DNA of 46,591 nt from K189A clade bacterium (GCA_902565895.1 CACFGV010000015.1:1-46591), one strand, 5' to 3'; positions 9,083 to 17,546 are shown, counted from the first letter of the stretch. Program-made: numbers and translations. The notes: generated by a model from the sequence alone, not told the origin.

Positions 9083-9846
9083 AGCAAACCTTGTAGGGGT
9101 ATTACACTCAAATAAAGAACAGAGGGTGCGAGCAGACAACCTACACCGGTATAAAAGGTTGCGGTCATGGCACCATAAGGAACCAGTTTAGGATCCGTTG
9201 CCGCCAGACCCGCTGCCACTCCGCTCGTGGTGCCCATAAGACCACCGTAAATCAACGCCGACTGGGGGTTGTTTAAGCCAATGCGTTTAGCCACCAGCGG
9301 AGTAGCAACCATAACCAAAATCGCTTTCACCAAACCCGCCGCCACGCTCAATGCGATCACCGCAGAATCAGCACCTAGCGCGGTACCCGTTACGGGGCCG
9401 ACAATATAGGTGGCCGCACCGGCGCCGATGGTGCTTATCGATACAGCGTCGGTGAACCCAAAAGCAATGGCCACCACCGCTCCGATTACAAAGGACAATA
9501 CGACACCCAAGACAACCGACAACGCACCAACCCAGCCCGCCCGCTTCAGGGCGTCCATCTCTGCACCGAAGGCGGTGGCTACAATGGCGAAGTCACGGAA
9601 CATCGCCCCACCCAAGACACCTAGCCCAGAGAATAAGCTGACGTCGGCAAGACCTTTACTGCCGCCAGCGGTCAATCCGCCCCAATAGGCGAGGATTAAC
9701 CCCAGGGTAATGGCAATTGCAGAACCGTGAATTTGGCCACGGAATAATCGCGCAGCGAGCCAATTGGAAAAGCCCAAAATCAACGCCACCACGACGAATG
9801 CAGTGATTAACGCATTCTTCTCAAGCAGCGCCACGATCGTTGTCAC
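9079..9846 (-). CDS. madM: Malonate transporter subunit MadM
   Basis: A 255-residue hydrophobic protein. The segments EKNALITAFVVVALILGFSN, IHGSAIAITLGLILAYWGGL and GALSVVLGVVLSFVIGAVVA, and the C-terminal GGLMGTTSGVAAGLAATDP, match MadM. MadM is the large membrane subunit of the sodium-coupled MadLM malonate carrier. I place the start at the GTG at 9846 because it overlaps the TGA of madL as GTGA. The reading frame continues upstream but there encodes non-family sequence inside madL. No malonate decarboxylase genes are nearby. Instead the carrier ends an operon of two PhyH-type dioxygenases and an amidohydrolase, so the cargo may be a related dicarboxylate. Confidence 0.88.
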   Translation of the reverse strand: MTTIVALLEKNALITAFVVVALILGFSNWLAARLFRGQIHGSAIAITLGLILAYWGGLTAGGSKGLADVSLFSGLGVLGGAMFRDFAIVATAFGAEMDALKRAGWVGALSVVLGVVLSFVIGAVVAIAFGFTDAVSISTIGAGAATYIVGPVTGTALGADSAVIALSVAAGLVKAILVMVATPLVAKRIGLNNPQSALIYGGLMGTTSGVAAGLAATDPKLVPYGAMTATFYTGVGCLLAPSVLYLSVIPLQGLL

Positions 9847-10214
9847 GACAAATCCTCTGACTTGCCGGCTAAACGAGACAGCATTGGGATCATGGCAAAG
9901 CTGATCGCTACGGCGGCCACTCCAGCTACAATTGCCAACCAGCCACTGGACACCGCTGCCACGACATTCTGTTTGGCCGCCATAGCGATGACGATGGGAA
10001 TGTACATGGCGCTCCAAAAATTAATGCCCGCCGCAGTGGGCGGTTCGAGCAGTTTATTGAAGCCGCTCACAGTCACTGCCCATATCAGCAGCAGCATGGC
10101 AATTCCCACACCACCTACATTGGCCTTAACTCCAATGAGCTGACCCAGTAGATCGCCTAGAATCACACCGGCCAGCATGCAGGCGGCCAGTATGCCGACG
10201 CCGTAAATCACCAC
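9843..10214 (-). CDS. madL: Malonate transporter subunit MadL
   Basis: A 123-residue protein with about four transmembrane segments. The N-terminus VIYGVGILAACMLAGVILGD and the following LIGVKANVGGVGIAMLLLI are the hallmark of MadL, the small subunit of the MadLM malonate:sodium symporter. It starts at GTG 10214, 2 nt after the stop of the PhyH gene, and overlaps madM by 4 nt, so it is surely in the same operon. Length is normal for the family. Confidence 0.9.
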   Translation of the reverse strand: MVIYGVGILAACMLAGVILGDLLGQLIGVKANVGGVGIAMLLLIWAVTVSGFNKLLEPPTAAGINFWSAMYIPIVIAMAAKQNVVAAVSSGWLAIVAGVAAVAISFAMIPMLSRLAGKSEDLS

Positions 10215-10216
10215 GG

Positions 10217-11080
10217 TTAGAGCACCCTAGACTGAACCCCAACCAATACGCCTTGTTGCTTCGGCACGGCTGGTGGATTGACGGGTTTCGGCCACAGCAC
10301 CGGCATGCCTTCGCCGGCGATAAAATCGCCCACCTCGACTCGATCTCGATCCAACGGAAATGTTGGCCAAGGTTTTAATCGCTTGCTGCCATCGGCAATG
10401 AACACCACGGTAAATACCCTACGGGTCGAATCGCTGTGGTTTGCTGCGGCTTGATGAATGCTAAAGCCGTGGTGCCAAATCATTGTGCCAGCGTTCACTT
10501 CCATCCAGCGAGGTGTGCGCTCACTGAGTTTGGGGTCATTTAAAATATCGTAGGGCTCTGTTGTGTGAGTAATATCGACTGGCCGCAGGCCACCGGCGAG
10601 ATGCGACCCCGGCACGTAAGCCATTGCGCCGTTGTTGCGGGTAACCGCATCGAAGGGAATCCATACGCTAACCAAGGGCGCATTGCCGATGGGCCAGAAA
10701 GTCTGGTCTTGGTGCGGATCGGTCTCACGACTACCGGACTCTTTATACAACGCCTGGTCCTGCCAGAGCCTGACTGACGGCACCTGTAATAACTGCGCAG
10801 CCATGCCTGCAAGACGGCCATCACAAACAAACTCGCGCACGACCGCATTGGTTTCCCATAAACGCATGCACTGGATGAAAGACTGTTCGTAAATAGTCTT
10901 TTGCGTCACCTCGCGCGAGTCGTGGGCCGTACGCGCAGCTACTTCCGCATCTACCGCCCGGGTCAAAGCAGATAATTCTTCAACAGAAAACACATCTGGC
11001 GTAGCCACGAAGCCGTCTGCAGCGAACTGCTCTAACACATGGGGATCTAATGCGTGTGGATAGGCTTGTGGCGTACTCAA
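10217..11080 (-). CDS. Phytanoyl-CoA dioxygenase family protein (PhyH 1)
   Basis: A 287-residue Fe(II)/2-oxoglutarate-dependent oxygenase. The metal-binding facial triad is visible as His123-x-Asp125 in DPHQDQTFW and His209 in GFSIHQAAANHS. Arg220/Arg221 in DSTRRVF is the likely 2-oxoglutarate contact. These enzymes hydroxylate diverse substrates in the cytoplasm, and phytanoyl-CoA itself is only one. The ATG overlaps the stop of the amidohydrolase by 4 nt. A second, only distantly similar PhyH gene lies two genes upstream in the operon, suggesting two successive hydroxylations or two substrate classes. Confidence 0.87.
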   Translation of the reverse strand: MSTPQAYPHALDPHVLEQFAADGFVATPDVFSVEELSALTRAVDAEVAARTAHDSREVTQKTIYEQSFIQCMRLWETNAVVREFVCDGRLAGMAAQLLQVPSVRLWQDQALYKESGSRETDPHQDQTFWPIGNAPLVSVWIPFDAVTRNNGAMAYVPGSHLAGGLRPVDITHTTEPYDILNDPKLSERTPRWMEVNAGTMIWHHGFSIHQAAANHSDSTRRVFTVVFIADGSKRLKPWPTFPLDRDRVEVGDFIAGEGMPVLWPKPVNPPAVPKQQGVLVGVQSRVL

Positions 11081-12090
11081 ATCTTGTACACCTTTGCCGC
11101 TGTGCCATAGAACATAGCGTCCTGCTCGCTCTCAGAATACTGCGCTGCGATTTTCTTCAGGCCGTTCCATAACACCGGATATGAAATAGACAGTCGGTCT
11201 ACTGGGAAATTGCTTTCGAACATACAACGTTCGGGACCAAAACACTCTATGGTGTGCTCGTAATACCGACGCTGAGCAGCAACAAACTCATCCGAGGTTG
11301 GCGGGCGGTCTTGGCTGTCCCAACCAAAGCCGTTGTCTATCATGGCCAAACCACCGAGCTTCGCATAGACATTAGGGCATTGGGCAATGGCAGCAATGTC
11401 TTCACGCCATTGCTCAAAAATGGCTTCTCGTTGGTCCGCATACACACCAATGCCCAGTGGGGTCCCAAAGTGATCAAGCACCATCGTGGCCTCCGGGACA
11501 GCCCGGGCCAGTTCCAGAAATGCTGCGTTCTGCATATGGAAATGCCAAGTATCGTAGCTATAGCCCATCGCTGCGAGCTTACGTAAACCAGTCTGGAAAT
11601 CGGGTTCTGCATAAGGACAGGGCCGACCACCACCTGCATTGACTAGACTGCCGCTGTCATCATACGGACCGGCGTGGCGTATACCCCGGAACAAGCCCTG
11701 GCCTGCCGCTTCATGGGCCTGCAATACCTCCTCAACCGCATCACCGAGGAGTAAATTTGCATGACTGACGATGGCTGCAATCGTCGCTTGCTTGGGATCA
11801 TTGCGGCTGGCAGCAGCCACACCTGTCACATACTCCGTTTCACCAATGGGCTTCATACGCCCTGGGCCATCAACGCTATAATTGGCATGACAGTCGATGA
11901 ATACGGTTTTTTCTATGTTGTGACCGGACCCCGTATCTGCCCACAAGTCTGCTAATTCATACCGACCGAACGCTAGCGGTTCGGACCAAAGGTGATGATG
12001 AGGATCAATGATGCGACGACCAGGGTCGATTATTTCTTCCTTTACTTGATCCAACCACGCTGCAGTTTTTGGTTCTAACCTATCACTCAT
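11077..12090 (-). CDS. Amidohydrolase-2 family metal-dependent hydrolase
   Basis: A 337-residue TIM-barrel hydrolase. DPHHHLW (29-35) supplies the HxH metal ligands after strand 1. FHMQNAAF, MVLDHFGTP and MFESNFPVDR are the later conserved blocks of the amidohydrolase-2 group, which includes 2-pyrone-4,6-dicarboxylate lactonase, sugar lactonases and decarboxylases. It therefore probably opens a lactone or removes a carboxyl group. The start overlaps the upstream PhyH gene by 8 nt and its end overlaps the next PhyH gene by 4 nt. No signal peptide is present. The exact reaction is not inferable. Confidence 0.85.
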   Translation of the reverse strand: MSDRLEPKTAAWLDQVKEEIIDPGRRIIDPHHHLWSEPLAFGRYELADLWADTGSGHNIEKTVFIDCHANYSVDGPGRMKPIGETEYVTGVAAASRNDPKQATIAAIVSHANLLLGDAVEEVLQAHEAAGQGLFRGIRHAGPYDDSGSLVNAGGGRPCPYAEPDFQTGLRKLAAMGYSYDTWHFHMQNAAFLELARAVPEATMVLDHFGTPLGIGVYADQREAIFEQWREDIAAIAQCPNVYAKLGGLAMIDNGFGWDSQDRPPTSDEFVAAQRRYYEHTIECFGPERCMFESNFPVDRLSISYPVLWNGLKKIAAQYSESEQDAMFYGTAAKVYKI

Positions 12091-13000
12091 CCCTGTCTAC
12101 CTCTCCTATCCCCTGTGTTTTTGTTCTGTAAGGTTGCATATCCATACTAGGAAAGCGCGCCGCAACTCCGGCAAGAGTTTCCTCGCTCCAATAGTCGTCA
12201 CCAGGCGCAGGGAAACCCAATAGTTCCCGTTCCTCCAGCGTGGCTTGAGCCATCCATGCCGAAAACGATTTGTACACCCCCTGTTCCGGCCACCCGACAA
12301 TTCCTAACCACTTAGGGCGTTTCGGTGCGTAGCTAATGAAGTGGCCGACCCTTGCTCCCTCAGCCTGAAATGCCGTGCCTCTATGAAACGTGCGCATACT
12401 GTAGGCAAGAACAGAGCCCGCTGGCACAGTTACTTTGACCTCGTTGTCGTAGAGTTCTGGGCGCTGGGACGGCTCGTATACCGCGGGCCAAAGAATCTCA
12501 TCGCGGTAGTGTTGCCAAGAGCATACCGCCGTAGGTGCTTGATGAATCGCCACATCGGTATAGTAGATGAGAAAGGCAGTCTGCCAGTACCTAGGCGAGT
12601 CTGGTGGGTACGCCAACGTATGATTGAGGTAGTCCAGGTGGATGTGCTGCTCAACATCACCGTAGTGACCTGAGCATTTGTACGTCAGGTCTGACTGTTC
12701 ACAAAATAGCGGCTCGCCGTCACACATCAGCGAGGCAAAGCGCCTAAGTTCTGGATGCAATGTGTTGGCGTTTAGCTGTTCGCCGCGGAATGGAAACCGC
12801 ACACCTCGACGCGATCGTTGTGGCTCATCCCAACCTACGGGTCGGCACCCCGTCGGGTTCGCTGCGTAATCTAACCAACCTGGAATAAAAGCTTCTATTT
12901 CGTGACGACTGCGGCTGAGCTCCTCAGAGGTGAGAAAATTTTCGACCACCGCATACCCATGCTCGCGGTAATGTTGAATATGGCTCTCGTTAAAACCCAT
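12083..13000 (-). CDS. Phytanoyl-CoA dioxygenase family protein (PhyH 2)
   Basis: A 305-residue PhyH-like 2-oxoglutarate/Fe(II) oxygenase. The opening FNESHIQHYREHGYAVVENF is the usual start of the family. QHIHLDYLNHTL gives the HxD iron ligands (His121, Asp123), FHRGTAF gives the distal His (206), and Arg217 in GARVGHF probably binds 2-oxoglutarate. I chose the ATG at 13000, preceded by GGGAGGGTC, over an upstream in-frame start at 13024. It is the first gene of a five-gene overlapping operon ending in madLM. The sequence is clearly different from PhyH 1, so it is not a recent duplicate. Confidence 0.85.
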   Translation of the reverse strand: MGFNESHIQHYREHGYAVVENFLTSEELSRSRHEIEAFIPGWLDYAANPTGCRPVGWDEPQRSRRGVRFPFRGEQLNANTLHPELRRFASLMCDGEPLFCEQSDLTYKCSGHYGDVEQHIHLDYLNHTLAYPPDSPRYWQTAFLIYYTDVAIHQAPTAVCSWQHYRDEILWPAVYEPSQRPELYDNEVKVTVPAGSVLAYSMRTFHRGTAFQAEGARVGHFISYAPKRPKWLGIVGWPEQGVYKSFSAWMAQATLEERELLGFPAPGDDYWSEETLAGVAARFPSMDMQPYRTKTQGIGEVDRDE

Positions 13001-13096
13001 GACCCTCCCGATCTTACGCCGCACATGATTACGGCGCGCTATTCGTGCGTTCGATCATAGCAACAGTTTTTAGCAATTGAGAGTCGCAGTTACTTA

Positions 13097-13126
13097 TTGA
13101 TCCAAGTCGCGACTGCTGGGTAATCT
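13097..13126 (+). promoter_or_regulatory. Candidate sigma70 promoter of the enoyl-CoA hydratase gene
   Basis: TTGATC (13097-13102) and TAATCT (13121-13126) with an 18-nt spacer lie 28 nt before the ATG at 13155, within the divergent gap between PhyH 2 and the hydratase. This is a prediction from hexamer resemblance only. Confidence 0.4.
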
Positions 13127-13154
13127 TGCACCAACACTTGGGGAGGACATCAGC

Positions 13155-13979
13155 ATGAACTACGAAGAATTCCAACAGATCGAGTTTAAGGTGCAAGATC
13201 GAGTTGCCCTGGTCACACTGAATCGGCCAGAGCAAATGAATACCTGGACACCGATCATGAGCCGCGAACTCAGCGACGCCATGTACGAGTGCGACGAGAA
13301 TGATGACATACGCGCGGTGGTGGTCACCGGTGCTGGGCGAGCATTTTGCGCCGGTGCCGATCTGTCTGGCGGGGAGGAAGGCTTTACCAGCAAAACCACC
13401 ATCACACGGCAACAACTGTGGCCCTACCAAGTACGCAAACCCGTGATTGCGGCGATAAACGGTGCTGCGGTGGGTGTCGGCATCACCTATGCAATGCTTG
13501 CTGATATGCGCCTTGCAACAACAACTGCAAAAATCGGCTTTGCCATGGTGCGACGCGGCATCCTGCCAGAACTGGCTTCTCACGTTACCGTCAGTCAAGT
13601 AGCTGGATTCTCTCGCGCAGCAGACTTGCTAATGACCGGGCGACTCATCTCTGGGCAGGAAGCAGCTACCATGGGCCTGATAGGCGATGCTGTAGAACAA
13701 GAAAGCTTATTAGCGCGAGCGTTGGACATTGCCCAGGACATCGCCACCAATACAGCGCCGGTTTCAGTAGCTCTAACCAAGGCGCTGATGTGGCAAAACT
13801 TAAGCGCGAATATCCCGCAACTGATGGAAACAGAGGGCAGACTGATCAACTGGTTGGGAGATACACCTGACGTTAAAGAAGGCGTATCGGCGTTTATGCA
13901 AAAACGCGATCCAAAGTGGCAAATGAGTCCGACTAATGACATACCCGAGAAATTCGCAGAGCTGACAAGACGATCTTAA
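13155..13979 (+). CDS. Enoyl-CoA hydratase/isomerase family protein
   Basis: A 274-residue crotonase-fold enzyme. VTLNRPEQMNTW, GAGRAFCAGADL (oxyanion hole) and INGAAVGVGITYAMLADMRL are the standard blocks. Glu139 in RRGILPEL aligns with the second catalytic glutamate of enoyl-CoA hydratase (Glu164 in the rat enzyme). The position of the first (Glu144) is not a glutamate in GVGITYAM, so the chemistry may be isomerisation or another crotonase reaction rather than plain hydration. A GGGGAGGA ribosome site is well spaced before the ATG. It is divergent from the PhyH-MadLM operon. Confidence 0.88.
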   Translation: MNYEEFQQIEFKVQDRVALVTLNRPEQMNTWTPIMSRELSDAMYECDENDDIRAVVVTGAGRAFCAGADLSGGEEGFTSKTTITRQQLWPYQVRKPVIAAINGAAVGVGITYAMLADMRLATTTAKIGFAMVRRGILPELASHVTVSQVAGFSRAADLLMTGRLISGQEAATMGLIGDAVEQESLLARALDIAQDIATNTAPVSVALTKALMWQNLSANIPQLMETEGRLINWLGDTPDVKEGVSAFMQKRDPKWQMSPTNDIPEKFAELTRRS

Positions 13980-14020
13980 GGATAAAGACGCCGCACTGCC
14001 GGGCACAACCAGAGGTTAAC

Positions 14021-14062
14021 GGACATGAAGAAGGGCAAGTGGCCTACATCATTCTCATGTCC
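14021..14062. repeat. Inverted repeat downstream of the enoyl-CoA hydratase gene
   Basis: GGACATGA (14021-14028) and TCATGTCC (14055-14062) are perfect 8-nt inverted arms around a 26-nt loop, 41 nt after the hydratase stop. There is no U-rich tail, so a classic intrinsic terminator is not supported. It may be an RNA hairpin or a protein site. Confidence 0.35.
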
Positions 14063-14157
14063 TAAGGCTTAGATTGGCGAACAACGCGCGCGAGATAATA
14101 CTTGGCAGCGTACAACAATCTGTTCATGCTAAGGGAGTTCACATCAGCAATGCAGCT

Positions 14158-14565
14158 ATGCCTCTGAGCGATCAAGACCTTGAACAAATTAAGCATCATT
14201 TAACCGACTGGATGGACAGCAAACTGCTGCAAAGCCAATGGGTCCCAGGACCTGAACTGTTGGAGCGCTCTGTTCGGGTCGAGGAAGAACTTAAGCATCA
14301 GCGATTGCTTATGCGGGAAAGCTTCGAGCAGTTTGAGAAGCGCTTTGAGCTGATAGAGAAACGTTTCGAGCAGGTCGACAAACGCTTCGAACAGGCCGAT
14401 AAGCGCTTTGAACAGGTCGATAAACGCTTTGAACAAGTCGATAAACGTCTGGAATTACAGCAACAAGAAATCCGCCTCATCGCCCGCAAACAAGACCACA
14501 TTCTGTGGAGCATCGTAGCGGGCATGGCTGGATTGTTTACCAGCCAGTTTGTGCTCTTTGCCTAA
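14158..14565 (+). CDS. Coiled-coil protein with C-terminal membrane anchor
   Basis: A protein of about 135 residues with three parts. It has a polar N-terminus, then six consecutive heptads of the form FEQVDKR (nt 14323-14448) that predict a parallel coiled coil, and then a C-terminal hydrophobic stretch (WSIVAGMAGLFTSQFVLFA) that should anchor it in the membrane. This layout resembles DUF1640-like or XhlA-like proteins, but no family is certain. The ATG at 14158 is preferred, while the frame remains open to a TTG at 14074. Neither start has a convincing ribosome site. It is convergent with the crotonase gene at 14580. Confidence 0.6.
   Translation: MPLSDQDLEQIKHHLTDWMDSKLLQSQWVPGPELLERSVRVEEELKHQRLLMRESFEQFEKRFELIEKRFEQVDKRFEQADKRFEQVDKRFEQVDKRLELQQQEIRLIARKQDHILWSIVAGMAGLFTSQFVLFA
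14323..14448 (+). repeat. Six 21-nt coding repeats (heptads)
   Basis: Six head-to-tail 21-nt units encode FEQFEKR, FELIEKR, FEQVDKR, FEQADKR, FEQVDKR and FEQVDKR. The last units are nearly identical at DNA level (for example CGCTTTGAACAGGTCGATAA), so unit number could change by slippage or recombination without breaking the frame. Confidence 0.85.
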
Positions 14566-14579
14566 CTAGCGCCCTGGCC

Positions 14580-15314
14580 TTAATGGCCATATTGGTCAGA
14601 GTTACGCAACATGTAGGCCGGTCCATGCGGGCCATTAATTGCTGCGTTTTCGCCATACAGGGTCTCTTTTTGGCCACCATAGTTTTCTCGGTTCGCCCCT
14701 AAGGGCGCAAGTTCCTGTGCTTTTGCTTGAGCTGCTGCCAATAAGTCCTCGATGTCGGCAACCTGCTGCACAATACCTGCCTCCAGGGCAGCCGGCGCAG
14801 CCCAGCGTTTCGCCAACTGCACCGTTTCGAAAAATGCACTGCGGGACATCTTATGGCGGAACAGAGCCAGCTCTGGCTGGGGAATTCGCATACCTAACTG
14901 CATCTCGTTAGCGCACAGAAAGCCTCGATCTGCACGCATGATACGTACGTCGTGGCAGAGTGCCGACATGAATCCAGCTCCAAAGGCATGTCCATTCACA
15001 GCGCAAATGGTAGGCACCGGGAAGGTGATGATACGACCCATCAGCGCCATGAATTCGCCGCCGAAGGCATTGCGGTCTCCAGCCTCGGGATGAGCCTCGG
15101 GCTCTTGCACCCAAGCCAGATCCAGGCCGTTGGAATAGAATTTTTCGCTGGCCGAAGCCGTGACCAATGCCACCGGGCCCTCCGAGGCCTCTACCTCTTT
15201 GAGCGCTTCAGCATAAGCGCGCACAAAAGTTGTATTCCAGCGATTCTCCCCAGCATTCATAGTCAGGGTAAACACATCCCCTTGGCGTTCTAGCTTGATT
15301 ATTTCGCCACTCAT
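14580..15314 (-). CDS. Crotonase-family protein, probable enoyl-CoA delta-isomerase
   Basis: A 244-residue crotonase-fold protein. FYSNGLDLAWV (59-69) forms the oxyanion hole, and CAVNGHAFGAGFMSALCHD is the second conserved block. Glu137 in ANEMQLGMRIP occupies the position of the single catalytic glutamate in delta3,delta2-enoyl-CoA isomerases. The Ser-Asn-Gly-Leu-Asp oxyanion segment is also closer to these isomerases than to hydratases. It is the last gene of a minus-strand set after the GMC oxidoreductase and its small partner, suggesting that the alcohol or ketone product is later handled as a CoA ester. Confidence 0.78.
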   Translation of the reverse strand: MSGEIIKLERQGDVFTLTMNAGENRWNTTFVRAYAEALKEVEASEGPVALVTASASEKFYSNGLDLAWVQEPEAHPEAGDRNAFGGEFMALMGRIITFPVPTICAVNGHAFGAGFMSALCHDVRIMRADRGFLCANEMQLGMRIPQPELALFRHKMSRSAFFETVQLAKRWAAPAALEAGIVQQVADIEDLLAAAQAKAQELAPLGANRENYGGQKETLYGENAAINGPHGPAYMLRNSDQYGH

Positions 15315-15352
15315 AGCTCACTTCCTTTTTCTTCGTAAATCAACGGACAGCC

Positions 15353-15823
15353 CTATCTGTCCACCACTCTATAAAAGGGTTGACGTCGTTTGACAGTCTC
15401 CAATAAATCCCATTCTCCAGTGGGCACATCATACCCTTTGGGAAACGGCGCTCGCGCTTCAAGACCTAATGCACCAAGTACGCGATCGTCACGAAAGTAA
15501 CACTGCACCACCAAACTGACAAAACCGCGCACCTCTGGAGCATTGGAACCTGCCAGGTTGTTCGCCAACTCATTTTTCTGATCGAAATTCGCCCGGGCGA
15601 AATCACAGCCCAAGACGTTATGCGCCAGCCTATTAACGTAGGCACAAATGGCGGCTAGTTCGGCAGCCACCGCCGTTTGTAATATGTCGCGCAATATGCG
15701 CGGGTGGTCAGCGGCTGGCATGTTACGGGACGCATCTGCCGGGATCATCGCAGCAGCAACAAAGGCCACCAACTCTTTTTGCGCGGCATCAAACGGTGCA
15801 TCACTGGCGATGTTATTCGTCAT
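15353..15823 (-). CDS. Gluconate 2-dehydrogenase subunit 3-like protein
   Basis: A 156-residue mostly helical protein. FVAAAMIPADASRNMPAADH near the N-terminus, followed by a long helical region and C-terminal GVLGALGLEARAPFPKGYDVP-like sequence, resembles the small subunit of membrane gluconate/sorbitol-type dehydrogenases. Those act with a GMC flavoprotein. It lies 13 nt after the GMC oxidoreductase gene on the same strand, which is the expected partner. Unlike many subunit-3 proteins, no Tat signal is visible, and no cytochrome c subunit gene is nearby, so the electron acceptor is unclear. Family assignment rests partly on context. Confidence 0.6.
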   Translation of the reverse strand: MTNNIASDAPFDAAQKELVAFVAAAMIPADASRNMPAADHPRILRDILQTAVAAELAAICAYVNRLAHNVLGCDFARANFDQKNELANNLAGSNAPEVRGFVSLVVQCYFRDDRVLGALGLEARAPFPKGYDVPTGEWDLLETVKRRQPFYRVVDR

Positions 15824-15836
15824 AAATCAATCACAC

Positions 15837-17447
15837 TCAATCGAATAGGTTAGCTAGACGTTTCTTCATACAGTCGGTTATGTAAAGAGCCAATGCCTGA
15901 ATGGTACGCGTTGGATTTACGCCCGCGGACGTGACAAAAATACTGCCATCGATAACAAAAAGATTTTTAACGTCGTGAGCGCGTCCCCATTCGTTGACCA
16001 CTGATTTAGCTGGATCAACCCCCATTCGCGCAGTCCCCATGAGGTGCCAGCCACCTACCCCTAGAGGTGCCTCAGACATGATGTCAGTGGCTCCACCGGC
16101 GCGCAGCGCCTCAGCAGCACGCGCCATTGCATAGTCGAGCATTTTGCGACTGTTGTCGGACAGGGTGTAGCTAATTTTTGGCGCTGGAATACCATGACTG
16201 TCTACTAGGGTATCGTCTAACGTTACCGTGTTGTGGAGCTCTGGAAGATCCTCGCAAATTGCAACCATACCCGTGACGCGTTCATGCAACCGGGCATACA
16301 TTCGGTGGAAGTCCTCACCCCAGGGAATACGCCCATGTCCCAGACCCAGCATCGCCGTCGCCGCAGGCCCCATGCCGCGATTCATTTCAAAGGTGAAGCC
16401 TCGAACGAAGCCGCGACTTAGATCTGTCTCGTAGAATTCCTGACTCCAGATACAGGCTCCAGGCCCGCGATGTCCGTCCAGCGCTTCTGGAAACACGCCA
16501 CGGATCATGGCGTAAGGATGGAACATCAAGTTCTTACCCACCAGGCCACTGGAGTTAGCCAAGCCGTTAGGGAAGCGCTCGGACTTTGAATTAAGCATCA
16601 AGCGCGGCGTACCCACGCCGTTAGTAGCAAGAATAACAACAGCAGCCTGCTGAAATTGTTCTGCGCCATCTTGATCGTAGTACCACACGCCATTCGCCAT
16701 GCCCGCATCATCCAATGTGATCTCGCGCACACGGCACCGAGTCCGTAACTCAACGCCCTGGCGCATTGCGTGGGGCCAATAAGTAATGTCAGTACTCGCC
16801 TTGGCACCTTGAGCACAGCCCGAGAGACACGCCCCCAAATTGATGCAAGGCGCACGCCCGTCATGTTCCTGAGTAGCGATGGCTGCATCAGACGGCCACC
16901 AGTGCCAACCCTGGGCGTTGAAACCACGTGCCATTGCACTCGCCGACTTACCTAACGGTAACGGTGGCATCAGCACATCGTTATCAAAATGCGGCGGATT
17001 CGCGGGGTCTCCAGCCAATCCAGCAATGCCCATCATCTGATCATTTTGTGCGTAAAACGGCGCAAGAGTCGCGTAGTCAATAGGCCAGTCATCCGCGACC
17101 CCATCTAACGTTTTGACCCTAAAATCAGAGGGGTGGAAGCGCGGAAAATGGCCGTTGTAAAGAATAGTGCCACCGCCTACACCGTTAAAATTAGAAACAG
17201 CAATTGGCGAATCTGTATCATTTACCGGGTAGTCCGTTGCGCGACCCCGCCGATTCGGTGAAACGCTGTATTCGCCCCAACTGCGCGCCTCCCAATCTTG
17301 CCCAGTGCTAGGGTAGTCCGATGGATTCACCCAATCGCCTTGTTCCAGACACACTATTCGCATACGCGTCTCAACAAGATTCCAGGCCGCCACAGCACCA
17401 GATGCGCCCGCACCGATGATCAATACATCCACAGGTTGTTGCGACAC
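15837..17447 (-). CDS. GMC-family FAD-dependent oxidoreductase
   Basis: A 536-residue glucose-methanol-choline flavoprotein that oxidises alcohols to carbonyls. It starts with the FAD Rossmann motif DVLIIGAGASGAVAAWNL (7-24). FNGVGGGTILYNGHF is the second FAD block. The C-terminus has GGWHLMGTARMG with catalytic His468 and GVNPTRTIQALAL with Asn511, the His-Asn pair of the family. It uses a GTG start with AGGAGG 5-7 nt upstream. No Tat or Sec signal is seen. The next gene is subunit-3-like, so a dehydrogenase complex of the gluconate-dehydrogenase type is likely. The substrate is unknown. Confidence 0.92.
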   Translation of the reverse strand: MSQQPVDVLIIGAGASGAVAAWNLVETRMRIVCLEQGDWVNPSDYPSTGQDWEARSWGEYSVSPNRRGRATDYPVNDTDSPIAVSNFNGVGGGTILYNGHFPRFHPSDFRVKTLDGVADDWPIDYATLAPFYAQNDQMMGIAGLAGDPANPPHFDNDVLMPPLPLGKSASAMARGFNAQGWHWWPSDAAIATQEHDGRAPCINLGACLSGCAQGAKASTDITYWPHAMRQGVELRTRCRVREITLDDAGMANGVWYYDQDGAEQFQQAAVVILATNGVGTPRLMLNSKSERFPNGLANSSGLVGKNLMFHPYAMIRGVFPEALDGHRGPGACIWSQEFYETDLSRGFVRGFTFEMNRGMGPAATAMLGLGHGRIPWGEDFHRMYARLHERVTGMVAICEDLPELHNTVTLDDTLVDSHGIPAPKISYTLSDNSRKMLDYAMARAAEALRAGGATDIMSEAPLGVGGWHLMGTARMGVDPAKSVVNEWGRAHDVKNLFVIDGSIFVTSAGVNPTRTIQALALYITDCMKKRLANLFD

Positions 17448-17546
17448 GCCTCCTCCTGTTGTGTCTTGGACAAAACTAGTGTCCGCTCCGCCAGAGCGCT
17501 AGATTATGCCCCTTGGATCAACAACCCACCACTGATGGAGCCAACT

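Noticed and set aside
9847-10017. Upstream extension of the madM reading frame
   Set aside because: Its residues do not look like MadM and it lies wholly inside madL; the GTGA overlap start at 9846 explains the gene.
14025-14072. A 15-codon reading frame starting MKKGKWP behind AGAGG, just before the coiled-coil gene
   Set aside because: It overlaps an 8-nt inverted repeat and is too short to judge without conservation data, so no peptide is claimed.
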